Shown here piece by piece: positions 51,844 to 60,173 of a stretch of DNA of 64,000 bases. A program made the position numbers and the translations under genes. Numbering within the stretch: position 1 is the stretch's first letter; each line of letters opens with the position of its first letter. The stretch is from JACNIV01 sp965370415. GTDB taxonomy: Bacteria > Cloacimonadota > Cloacimonadia > Cloacimonadales > TCS61. The stretch lies in the NCBI GenBank assembly GCA_965370415.1, contig CBDUTJ010000007.1:1-64000 (forward strand), in the 5' to 3' direction. The notes under the pieces are model-generated. The model was given only the letters and a program-made list of their open reading frames with translations, was not told the DNA's origin and searched no databases.

Positions 51844-54683
51844 GCATACTCCTTTTTTGATTCCAAATAATGCTTGAGGTGTTGTCCTGTAAAAGATTTT
51901 TTATTTTTTACAATTTCTTCTGGAGTTCCGGTTGCAATAACTTTTCCACCCTCATCACCACCTTCGGGTCCCAGATCAATGATATGATCTGCACATTTTA
52001 TAACATCTAGGTTATGCTCGATCACAATAACCGTATTACCCATAGATACGAGTTTCTGCAGAACTTTTAAAAGCTTCTTTATATCGTCAAAATGAAGTCC
52101 TGTAGTAGGTTCATCTAATATGTAAAGTGTTTGTCCTGTACTTGTTTTACTGAGTTCGCGTGAGAGTTTTATTCTCTGCGCTTCACCACCCGAAAGAGTT
52201 GTGGAAGCTTGTCCCAATTTGATATATTCTAATCCTACCTCGTGTAGAGTCTGCAGTTTCCTGGCTATTTTGGGAACATTGGCAAAAACCTCTATTGCTT
52301 CCTGCACATCGAGATCGAGTATCTCGGAAATATTCTTACCCTTATATTTTATTGTGAGTGTTTCTTTATTATATCGTTTCCCTTTGCATTCTTCACAGGT
52401 TACATAAATATCGGGCAGGAAGTGCATTTCGATCTGTTTTACACCGGCACCTCCACATGCTTCGCAGCGTCCGCCTTTCACATTAAAAGAGAATCTACCG
52501 GGCTTGTAACCTCTCAATTTGGAAGCCGGAAGCTGGGCAAACAGGTTTCTGATGTGATCAAAAAGCTTGATATAAGTGGCTGGATTTGATCTGGGTGTGC
52601 GCCCAATTGGCTGTTGATTTATGTTTATTACTTTATCAAAGTAGTCAAAACCATCTATGCTGTTGTATTTACCTTGTTTAATGCTCGACTTGTTAAGTTT
52701 ACGTGCCAGTGCTGGGTAGAGTATCTGGTTTATGAGGGAACTTTTACCTGACCCGGAAACACCTGTAACACAGGTGAACAGACCTACCGGTATTTTTACA
52801 TTAATGTTTTTCAGATTATTCTGTCTGGCGCTGGTTATTTCAAGTATTCTCAGATCAGGCTTCAATCTATGCGCAGGAAAATCAATGTTGAGTTTGCCTG
52901 AAAGATACTTTCCTGTTAATGATTTTGCTGATTTTACAAGAGCTTCTACTTTTCCCTGAAAAACTATCTCCCCGCCATAAATTCCTGCTCTGGGACCAAA
53001 GTCTATTATCTGGTCGGAAGAGCGCATCATTTCTTCATCATGTTCCACTACTATAACCGTATTGCCCAGATCTCTCAGGTGAAGCAGCATATTTATCAAC
53101 TTACGGTTATCACGCTGATGAAGACCGATGCTGGGTTCATCCAGAATATACATTACACCTACCAGGCTGCTGCCGATCTGGCTTGCCAACCGTATTCTCT
53201 GTGATTCACCACCGGATAATGAAGGAGCTTTCCTTTCCAGAGTAAGATAATGCAAACCTACATTCACCAGGAAAGATAACCTGTTCTCAATTTCCTTCAA
53301 AACTTCTTCTGCAATGATCTTATCATTGCCAGTAAGTTTGAGTTCAGAAAAGAAATCGATTGCCTGAGAGATGGACATCCAAACAATATCATCAATTGTA
53401 ACATCAGCAATTTTAACAGCCAGAGATTCTTTTCGCAGTTTCTTTCCCTCACAGTCCGGACAGGGTTTATTACCAATATATTGCAGATAATACCTGCGCA
53501 TATATTCTGATTTTGTTTCATTCATGCGTCTGCGAAGTGTAGGGATAATTCCTTCATAATTTGAATAGAACGTACCGGAACCACTGTAGGAACTCCATTC
53601 GAATTTTATTCTGCGTCCTCGCGAACCATACAGCAAAAGGTTTTTAATATCTTCGGAAAGATCTTTCCAGGGAGTCTTAAGTGAAAAATCATATTCGCGG
53701 GAAATTGCGATTAGTTTCTTATTTTGCCAGCTTCTTATTTTCTTTTCCAAAGCACCCCAGTGAACCACAGCTCCCTGCATAATGGAAAGATTCTTATCGG
53801 GTATTAGCAGGTCAGGATCGAACTCCATTTTTGTTCCCAATCCATTACATGATTTACACATTCCAAGAGGGCTGTTAAAAGAAAAATGCGGTGGAGTAAG
53901 TTCCGGGAAACCAATACCGCAATCTGTACAGGAATTGGCTTCCGAAAGGATCTCGCTACGATCTTCATCTACAAAATCCACTTTCAAAAAACCATCTGTC
54001 AAACGAAGCGCTGTTTCTACCGAATCCATTAATCTACTGCGGATGCCGTTTTTTATCACCAATCTATCAATAACGATATCGATGCTGTGTTTGCTTTTTT
54101 TATCCAGTTTAATTTCCTCGGAAAGTTCACGCATCATACCATTTATCTTTACCCGTACAAATCCTTCATTACGGGCTTCATCCAATTCCTCTTTGTGTTC
54201 ACCTTTACGATTCTGAACAATGGGAGCTAAAATCTGCAGTCGAGTACCTGTTTTATTTCCAAGAATATGATCTACCAGTTGATCTGTAGTTTGTGATCCT
54301 ACCGCTTTACCACAAATATGACAATACTGTTTCCCGATCCGGGCAAACAGTACTCTCAGGTAATCATAAATTTCTGTGACGGTTCCCACAGTAGAGCGCG
54401 GATTTTTGCTGGCTGATTTCTGTTCGATTGAAATAGCAGGAGACAATCCTTCGATGTAATCAATTTTGGGTTTTTCCATTTGACCCAGGAATTGCCGGGC
54501 ATAGGCAGAAAGAGATTCCACATACCTTCGCTGCCCTTCAGCATATAAAGTATCAAAAGCCAGTGATGATTTTCCAGAACCGGAAACACCGGTTATTACA
54601 ATCAATTTATTGCGTGGTATTCTTATATCGATATTCTTAAGATTGTGTTCCCGGGCTCCCTTGATGAATATTTCTCTTTTCAT
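51840..54683 (-). CDS. uvrA: Excinuclease ABC subunit A
   Basis: 947 residues, standard length. Walker A GVSGSGKSS (32-40 and again in the second ABC half), ABC signatures LSGGESQRIRLASQIG and LSGGEAQRIKLSREL, Walker B/H regions LDEPSIGLH and LDEPTTGLH, and two zinc sites (CTDCGIG..CKSCNGLG; CEACGGAG..CEECKGKR). It finds bulky DNA damage. Position in an operon with dapD and a DUF2723 membrane protein has no evident functional logic. Confidence 0.96.
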   Translation of the reverse strand: MKREIFIKGAREHNLKNIDIRIPRNKLIVITGVSGSGKSSLAFDTLYAEGQRRYVESLSAYARQFLGQMEKPKIDYIEGLSPAISIEQKSASKNPRSTVGTVTEIYDYLRVLFARIGKQYCHICGKAVGSQTTDQLVDHILGNKTGTRLQILAPIVQNRKGEHKEELDEARNEGFVRVKINGMMRELSEEIKLDKKSKHSIDIVIDRLVIKNGIRSRLMDSVETALRLTDGFLKVDFVDEDRSEILSEANSCTDCGIGFPELTPPHFSFNSPLGMCKSCNGLGTKMEFDPDLLIPDKNLSIMQGAVVHWGALEKKIRSWQNKKLIAISREYDFSLKTPWKDLSEDIKNLLLYGSRGRRIKFEWSSYSGSGTFYSNYEGIIPTLRRRMNETKSEYMRRYYLQYIGNKPCPDCEGKKLRKESLAVKIADVTIDDIVWMSISQAIDFFSELKLTGNDKIIAEEVLKEIENRLSFLVNVGLHYLTLERKAPSLSGGESQRIRLASQIGSSLVGVMYILDEPSIGLHQRDNRKLINMLLHLRDLGNTVIVVEHDEEMMRSSDQIIDFGPRAGIYGGEIVFQGKVEALVKSAKSLTGKYLSGKLNIDFPAHRLKPDLRILEITSARQNNLKNINVKIPVGLFTCVTGVSGSGKSSLINQILYPALARKLNKSSIKQGKYNSIDGFDYFDKVININQQPIGRTPRSNPATYIKLFDHIRNLFAQLPASKLRGYKPGRFSFNVKGGRCEACGGAGVKQIEMHFLPDIYVTCEECKGKRYNKETLTIKYKGKNISEILDLDVQEAIEVFANVPKIARKLQTLHEVGLEYIKLGQASTTLSGGEAQRIKLSRELSKTSTGQTLYILDEPTTGLHFDDIKKLLKVLQKLVSMGNTVIVIEHNLDVIKCADHIIDLGPEGGDEGGKVIATGTPEEIVKNKKSFTGQHLKHYLESKKEYA

Positions 54684-54696
54684 AGATTCTAAAAGA

Positions 54697-57291
54697 TCAG
54701 CTTTTCATCTTTTCCAATCTGTCGATTATTACTTCCACAGCAATAGAATCCTGAAAGGGTTTAATTTTTTCCAGAAGTGAAATTCCCTTTTCATAATCTT
54801 CAGAATAAACAGTTGCCTGAAAGATCACCTGTAAAAGATCTTCATTTGTTCTGTTGTAATAAACAGCATTCTCAAGGTATTCGAATGCCTTATCTACAAG
54901 GTCTTTTTCCAGGTTATGAAATGCTGCTTCCATATAAAGCCGGGAAAGACCGAAATAGAATCTATTTTTACTATCAACAAAATCGATAGCTTTGCGCATA
55001 TATTTTATCGCATTATCATAATCTTTCTGATAATGAGCATACTGAGATGTTCGCATGAAGGCTGCACCATAATTATTCAGTAATCGTTTCATATTAGTAT
55101 CTTTGTAGATCGAGTCATCCATAATACCACGGTAGGAATATACGGAGTCGATGTTTGTAACCAGTTTTTTCATATTGAATTGATCCTTTCCTTTTGATGC
55201 AACCAGGCGATCAACCATTCCTTCGTTTCGCAAATGATCTTCAAAGCCAACAGCATCGGGAGCAGTTACAGCAAAATATATCGGACGCTTGCCGTAATTA
55301 TCTTTTATTATCTGGATAACTGCCAGGTCTTTTACATAAAGAATAGTACCTTTTTTGAAAACAATAGTGAACACATCGTTCTCATCCACACCTTTGATGG
55401 TAAGAGGAGTATCTCTGGGAACCTGTTTTGGATAGAGTACAGACGACGGATTTTCCTGACAGAGATCGATATGTTTGTCGGGAATATTGAATTCTACTCC
55501 TTCATGGTCACGAAGCTGTTTTATGTACCAGGGAGTGTTTAACAAGCTCAAGTTTGCTATCGTGATATCTTTTCTTATTCCTTTGCACTGCTCGTTCTTG
55601 AAATCCATTGCTTTTTTCAGTATCTTTCTGGTTGTTTCGGTTTGAATGATCTTTTGATGCAAGATCGTGCTTTCAATATCTGTAATCGGACCGGATTCGG
55701 TAGGTGGAATATATTCTATGGCTGCCGGATCGAAAACAGCCTGGGCATACCAAACCGGGAAAGTATCGTTGTCACCATTTGTAAAAATAATAGCGTTTTC
55801 TTCCACACTATTCAAGATGTTCTGTCCGTAATCCAGGGCAATATATTCACGCGAACGGTCATGAATAAAATAATTTGAAGCTAAATTAAAAACTGGAAGT
55901 GCTATCACAATTGCCGCAGCAATATAGGCTAATGTTTTTCCTTTTTTCCTGAAGAAATCTATCAGAGCAATTGAACCGAATGCCATCCATACAGTCCAGA
56001 AATTGTAGGCTGTTGTAAAGAAATAATCCCTGTCACGCACCTCTGCATCAGATAAGTTTATCACAAAGACCATACCTATAGATACCAGGAACATGAAGGA
56101 AAAGAAATAGGCAAAAGAATGTTTGTTCTTTTTAAACTGATAATAAGCACCGCCAAAGCCCAGGAAAACAACTATTATATTTGAAATAAATTGAATAAAT
56201 ACACGGGGTGCATTTAACCAGCCGGATATTGTCTCTGCATTAAAGAACTGCCAACTAAAATAAGTGAAGAACTGCTCCTTCATCTGGTAGAAGAAAGAAG
56301 CCCGACGAACAAACATACTGGTTACTCCATATTGACGCCTGAGCACATAATCTGTAAAAAGCTTAAGTGTGTGCGGATGACCCTCATTTATAAAGGGTCG
56401 GTGAGAAGAACGAATAAACAGGAAGATGTGAGTACTTAAAGCAATAAGAATTAAGAGAAGTGCCAGCCACCACACATTTGGAGATATTTTATCTCTAAGA
56501 TGATATATAAGAATAACAATAACACCGATCGAGAACATATATTTGGAAAGGTCGGGGATATGAACACTTTTACCTATTCCTATGAAAATAAGATAAACAA
56601 ATATCAATCCAGCTAAATAAATGAAGAATCTTTTCCAGAAGCTGCCGGTTAGTATTCCTACTTTCAGATAAGGGTATACTGCAATAAAAAGAACTGCCGG
56701 TGCTATCTGCAATGAGGTTTGATGAATGCCAAAACCCAGGAAGAAAATATAGATCATCAGAAGCAGGATATTCTGATGTGAAAGATCCTCCGATTTTTCT
56801 ACCCAGATCATTGTAAGCCAGACGATAAGATTGATAGTAAATGCCAGACCGGAATACACTTCAGCCTCGATGGCATTATTCCAAAACGTAAAAGAAAAAG
56901 CAGTATAAAAAGCAGCTAATAAACCTGCCAAATAAGCGAAATAGGCTTCTTTTTCATCTTTTATCCACATGGTCACGAATTTTACTGTAAAGAAATAAGT
57001 GAACATAACGGCAAAGGAAGAAAGCAATCCGGATAGGAAATTAACTATCTGAGCATGGGGAATACCAATACCGATAATAGTGAAAAATCTTCCAAACAGA
57101 ATATAGAATGGATTGCCCGGAGGGTGGGGAACACCCAGAATGCTGCTGCAGGTTATATATTCTCCTGCATCCCAGAAAGAAAGTGAACGGGCAAATGTCA
57201 GATAATAAATGATCAAAGAAAAAGCAAAAACAATTAAACCTATTATCAGGTTATGTTTTCTATTTACAAATGGTTGTGGTTTTAAATTCAT
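54697..57291 (-). CDS. DUF2723 multi-spanning membrane protein with TPR tail
   Basis: 864 residues. About 12 membrane spans (15-490), first loop with FWDAGEYITCSSILGVPHPPGNPFY (about 38-62), the hallmark of the DUF2723/TMEM260 family that is GT-C-like. A periplasmic domain (about 500-740) and C-terminal TPR repeats (about 750-850; FGLSRLYMEAAFHNLEKDLVDKAFEYLENA) follow. TMEM260 in animals is an O-mannosyltransferase; the bacterial proteins are uncharacterised, so a glycosyltransferase role is inference. Precedes uvrA by 13 bases, diverges from the sigma54-like promoter. Confidence 0.75.
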   Translation of the reverse strand: MNLKPQPFVNRKHNLIIGLIVFAFSLIIYYLTFARSLSFWDAGEYITCSSILGVPHPPGNPFYILFGRFFTIIGIGIPHAQIVNFLSGLLSSFAVMFTYFFTVKFVTMWIKDEKEAYFAYLAGLLAAFYTAFSFTFWNNAIEAEVYSGLAFTINLIVWLTMIWVEKSEDLSHQNILLLMIYIFFLGFGIHQTSLQIAPAVLFIAVYPYLKVGILTGSFWKRFFIYLAGLIFVYLIFIGIGKSVHIPDLSKYMFSIGVIVILIYHLRDKISPNVWWLALLLILIALSTHIFLFIRSSHRPFINEGHPHTLKLFTDYVLRRQYGVTSMFVRRASFFYQMKEQFFTYFSWQFFNAETISGWLNAPRVFIQFISNIIVVFLGFGGAYYQFKKNKHSFAYFFSFMFLVSIGMVFVINLSDAEVRDRDYFFTTAYNFWTVWMAFGSIALIDFFRKKGKTLAYIAAAIVIALPVFNLASNYFIHDRSREYIALDYGQNILNSVEENAIIFTNGDNDTFPVWYAQAVFDPAAIEYIPPTESGPITDIESTILHQKIIQTETTRKILKKAMDFKNEQCKGIRKDITIANLSLLNTPWYIKQLRDHEGVEFNIPDKHIDLCQENPSSVLYPKQVPRDTPLTIKGVDENDVFTIVFKKGTILYVKDLAVIQIIKDNYGKRPIYFAVTAPDAVGFEDHLRNEGMVDRLVASKGKDQFNMKKLVTNIDSVYSYRGIMDDSIYKDTNMKRLLNNYGAAFMRTSQYAHYQKDYDNAIKYMRKAIDFVDSKNRFYFGLSRLYMEAAFHNLEKDLVDKAFEYLENAVYYNRTNEDLLQVIFQATVYSEDYEKGISLLEKIKPFQDSIAVEVIIDRLEKMKS

Positions 57292-57390
57292 TTAAACTCC
57301 ATTTTTTTTAAATTTGAAGAGAACTTGTTTCAGTTTCATTTCACGTCAAGAAATTTAATAATAACTTTTGTATAATTAAAATAAGCGGCA

Positions 57391-57420
57391 TTTTGTCACA
57401 GTCTGTCCGATTTTGTCCCA
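57391..57420 (+). promoter_or_regulatory. Direct repeats TTTTGTCnCA, possible activator sites
   Basis: TTTTGTCACA at 57391 and TTTTGTCCCA at 57411 are 20 bases apart, with a partial CTGTCCGA between. They lie about 90-115 bases upstream of the sigma54-like element, the usual position for enhancer-binding-protein sites. Confidence 0.35.
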
Positions 57421-57505
57421 ATTAATTTTGTAAAAATTTAGTTTTTTTTCAGATATTATATAAAATAAAATTCCAAATAATAAACGTTTAAGTTGTTTGC
57501 GATTT

Positions 57506-57522
57506 TTGGCATAAGATTTGGA
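57506..57522 (+). promoter_or_regulatory. Sigma54-like (-24/-12) promoter
   Basis: TTGGCATAAGATTTGGA against consensus YTGGCACGNNNNTTGCW. The GG pair at -24 and the spacing are kept; three positions differ, including the -12 GC (here GG). The gene at 57558 starts about 36 bases downstream. Confidence 0.4.
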
Positions 57523-57557
57523 ATATAGTTTGCACTATTAAATTAATAGAGGATAAT

Positions 57558-57746
57558 ATGAAAAATGATGTGAAAGAATTTGAATTAAATAATTCTTTTG
57601 AATTTGCCATTGAAACTGCTTTCAGAAAATATTATGAACGATGCACAGGAAAAGAGCTTGATCACCTGAACGATAAACAGATATTATTGTTGCTTAATGC
57701 AATCTATTCCAACAATTTCTTGAAATTCCTCTATTGTCATTTGTAG
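57558..57746 (+). CDS. Small protein of unknown function
   Basis: 62 residues with ATG preceded by AGAGGATAAT. Acidic first half (MKNDVKEFELNN), FRKYYERCTGKELDHLNDKQ, and a hydrophobic C-terminal stretch (ILLLLNAIYSNNFLKFLYCHL). Not recognised. No membrane span of full length. It follows the sigma54-like promoter and precedes the sensor kinase by about 260 bases, so a regulatory peptide is possible, but nothing proves it is translated. Confidence 0.4.
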   Translation: MKNDVKEFELNNSFEFAIETAFRKYYERCTGKELDHLNDKQILLLLNAIYSNNFLKFLYCHL

Positions 57747-58003
57747 AAAAAACGACTATTAAATAAAAACTTTCTTTACAAAATTTCCATTATTATTAGA
57801 AACTTGACCTGTATATAAATCATTCAATTTTTATGGGGGCAGGAAATGGAAATGAACTCACAACTCGCAACCCGTTATTAGGAGATAAAAATGAAAAATT
57901 CTGCTATAATTAATGAACAACTCTTAAAAAAGGTAGATTTTTAAAAAGCTAAAATTGATGAATTGGAAAAATCTGAAACCGGGAATAAGGGGGAGGATGA
58001 GTC
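57747..58003. other. Intergenic region with short and broken reading frames
   Basis: 257 bases. Includes a TTGACC..TATAAA-like AT stretch near 57805-57822 and a broken leader ORF at 57891-58007. A second mini-ORF (57833-57913, MGAGNGNELTTRN) overlaps it and has no support. Confidence 0.5.
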
Positions 58004-58007
58004 ATGA
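57891..58007 (+). pseudogene. Broken sensor-kinase leader ORF (one in-frame stop)
   Basis: ATG at 57891 follows AGGAGATAAAA. It reads MKNSAIINEQLLKKVDF, then TAA (57942-57944), then in the same frame KAKIDELEKSETGNKGEDES and TGA at 58005-58007, overlapping the ATG of the kinase (ATGA). The pattern QLLKKV..KAKIDELEKSE is the coiled-coil leader common at the N-terminus of PAS sensor kinases. One TTA or AAA-type change would restore the frame. It is either a decayed leader or a short peptide of 17 residues with a coupled downstream frame. Confidence 0.5.
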
Positions 58008-59776
58008 AGACTGAGTACAAAGTATTTGCTGTTTCGGTTATGTCTGGGCTGTTATTTTGGATATTTGATGCTGTCTTAGATCATCTCTTTTTCTTTAGAG
58101 GTACAATGCTGGAGTTGCTGATCACCGATGTATCCTCTCATGAAATCTATATACGATTATCAGTGATTGCTTTTTTCCTAATATTTGGCACTATTATATC
58201 AAGGGTCATCACCAAGCGCAAGCAGGCTGAGAAAAAAATAGAACATCTCAATCTTGTTTTGCGCGCAATCCGCAAAGTAAACCAGCTTATCACAAAAGAA
58301 AAAGATCGTGGCAAACTTATAAAGAGCGTTTGCGAAAATTTAATTGAAACACGAGGTTATTATAATGCCTGGATTGCTTTGTTGGATGATTCAGGAAAAT
58401 ATCTTACTTCTGCTGAGTCTGTTTTTGGTAAAGAATTTTCACTTTTGATCGAGCTTATGAAAAGCGGTAAGATAACAGCTTGCGGAAAAAATGCTTTAAA
58501 GAAATCAGATGTAGTTATAACAGAAATTCCGCTTGAAGCATGTAAAGATTGTCCACTTTCCGTGAATTATGCAGGCAGATCTGGAATGACAATTCGGCTG
58601 GAATATGAAGGAATAATTTATGGTATTATTTCTGTTTCAATTCCAAAAAAGTTCGTAAAAGATAAAGAAGAACATAGTCTATTTAAAGAAGTTGCGGAAG
58701 ATATTGCTTTTGCACTATATAACATAGAGGCTGAAACCGAGCATAAGAAAGCGGAGAAATCACTACGGAAAAGTGAATATGAAAGAACTTTGGTTCTGGA
58801 TAATATGACCGAACTTATAGTATTTAGAAATAAAAATATGGAAACTATCTGGGGTAGCAAAGCTGTTTCGGAATTTTTAGAAATCACACCAGAAGAAAAT
58901 ATTGGTCGAGTTTGTTATAAAGCAAGATATAATAGAAATACACCATGTCCTGATTGTAAAGTGGTTCAGGTTCTTAAAACAGGAAATCCTAGTCAATACG
59001 AAGCTACCTCACCTGATGGTAAATATTGGGATGTAAGATGTAATCCGGTTCGCAATGAATCCGGGGAAATTATCGGTACAATAGAAGTGTCTACGGATAT
59101 CACCGAGCGTAAGCAAGCAGAGGAACAAATAAAGAAAGACCTGGAAATAAAAAGCATTCTGCTGCAGGAAGTTCACCATCGTGTAAAAAATAATATGCAG
59201 ATAATTTCCAGCCTGCTCAAATTGCAATCTGCACACATCAAAGATAAAAGAGCTTTAGAGCTTTTCCAAAACAGTCGAGATCGTGTAAAAACAATGGCAC
59301 TCATCCACGATGCTTTGTATCGTTCCCAAGATCTATCTAATATTGATTTTGCAGATTATGTAAGAAAATTGACTACACAAATATTTATTTCTTATGGAGT
59401 CAATTCCAATTTAATTAAGTTTAAGATAAATATAAAAGATGTTTTATTGGATATTAACACAGCAATTCCCTGTGGTCTTATTATTAACGAGCTTATCAGT
59501 AATTCACTTAAATATGCTTTTCCAAACGGAAAAGGAGAGATCAGCATTAGTTTTACTTATAAAAACCAGGTTAATACATTATGTGTGAAAGATAATGGAA
59601 TAGGTTTTCCTAAAAAAATTGACCTGGAAAATTCTCCAACATTAGGATTGTTACTGGTAAATTCATTAACCAAACAACTCGATGGTACACTTAAATTGGG
59701 AAAAGTAAAGGGAACTTCTTTTAAAATTACATTTAAGAAAGTAGAACTTAAAACTTACGGGAAGGTAGAATCGTAG
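58004..59776 (+). CDS. Membrane sensor histidine kinase (GAF-PAS-HisKA_2)
   Basis: 590 residues. Two membrane spans (about 8-30 and 48-70), GAF-like domain (about 85-235), PAS (about 255-365, with PC in CPDCKVV), then HisKA_2 with phospho-His in LLQEVHHRVKNNMQ (about 391-392) and HATPase_c (NELISNSLKYAFPNG near 495, DNGIGFP near 530). This is the HWE/HisKA_2-type kinase family. No response regulator lies next to it. Start ATG overlaps the TGA of the broken leader, and GGGGGAGGATGAG precedes it. Confidence 0.88.
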   Translation: MKTEYKVFAVSVMSGLLFWIFDAVLDHLFFFRGTMLELLITDVSSHEIYIRLSVIAFFLIFGTIISRVITKRKQAEKKIEHLNLVLRAIRKVNQLITKEKDRGKLIKSVCENLIETRGYYNAWIALLDDSGKYLTSAESVFGKEFSLLIELMKSGKITACGKNALKKSDVVITEIPLEACKDCPLSVNYAGRSGMTIRLEYEGIIYGIISVSIPKKFVKDKEEHSLFKEVAEDIAFALYNIEAETEHKKAEKSLRKSEYERTLVLDNMTELIVFRNKNMETIWGSKAVSEFLEITPEENIGRVCYKARYNRNTPCPDCKVVQVLKTGNPSQYEATSPDGKYWDVRCNPVRNESGEIIGTIEVSTDITERKQAEEQIKKDLEIKSILLQEVHHRVKNNMQIISSLLKLQSAHIKDKRALELFQNSRDRVKTMALIHDALYRSQDLSNIDFADYVRKLTTQIFISYGVNSNLIKFKINIKDVLLDINTAIPCGLIINELISNSLKYAFPNGKGEISISFTYKNQVNTLCVKDNGIGFPKKIDLENSPTLGLLLVNSLTKQLDGTLKLGKVKGTSFKITFKKVELKTYGKVES

Positions 59777-59831
59777 GGTGATTGATAACACACCAAATCT
59801 TTTAAACTAAATTATTTAATCAAGAAATTTT

Positions 59832-59959
59832 GTCTTTCTGAGGAATTCTTGCAAAGGCATTCGACGACGTGTCCCGTCGTAGCCTTGGCGAAGACGGAAG
59901 AATCTATTAAAGAATGAGGCCCTTCGAGGGTTTGAAAGATTAGAATCTCTCAGGGAGAC
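59832..59959. repeat. Dispersed imperfect palindrome, copy 3
   Basis: Starts GTCTTTCTGAGGAATTCTT, ends ATCTCTCAGGGAGAC. Its centre (GCATTCGACGACGTGTCCCG and following) is the reverse complement of the centre of copy 1 at 38-165 with few changes. Confidence 0.65.
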
Positions 59960-60132
59960 AATAAATCTTAGGATGGAAGCTAACCTTGTGGTTTAAATAT
60001 TGTTAAATGATTGTAGTTCCTTCTCCCGCCTGTTCTCCGTAGCACTATGAAGGATGAATGGGAGAAGGTGTCCCGAATACTTTCAGGGCGGATGAGGGCA
60101 TAACTAACAAAGCTCAGCTTTGCGTATAATTG

Positions 60133-60157
60133 CGTTCCCAAAGAGACATTGGGAACG
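60133..60157 (-). terminator. Hairpin downstream of clpX, possible terminator
   Basis: CGTTCCCAA and TTGGGAACG pair perfectly around a 7-base loop, 16 bases past the clpX stop on the minus strand. No U-run follows. Same style as hairpins at 2096 and 35478. Confidence 0.4.
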
Positions 60158-60173
60158 AGGGTCTGTAATGTTA

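Larger units (their letters stand above)
57292..57557. promoter_or_regulatory. Divergent regulatory region with sigma54-like signals
   Basis: 266 bases, AT-rich. Rightward it holds direct repeats (57391-57420) and a sigma54-like promoter (57506-57522). A leftward promoter for the DUF2723 gene is not clear (TTGACG near 57344 lacks a -10). Confidence 0.45.
59777..60173. other. Non-coding region with repeats
   Basis: 397 bases between convergent genes. Contains the palindrome at 59832-59959, a CCTTCTCCC..GGGAGAAGG type element (60018-60097) and a hairpin (60133-60157). No gene. Confidence 0.6.

Noticed and set aside
57833..57913. Mini-ORF MGAGNGNELTTRN
   Set aside because: No clear ribosome site and overlaps the better-supported leader ORF.
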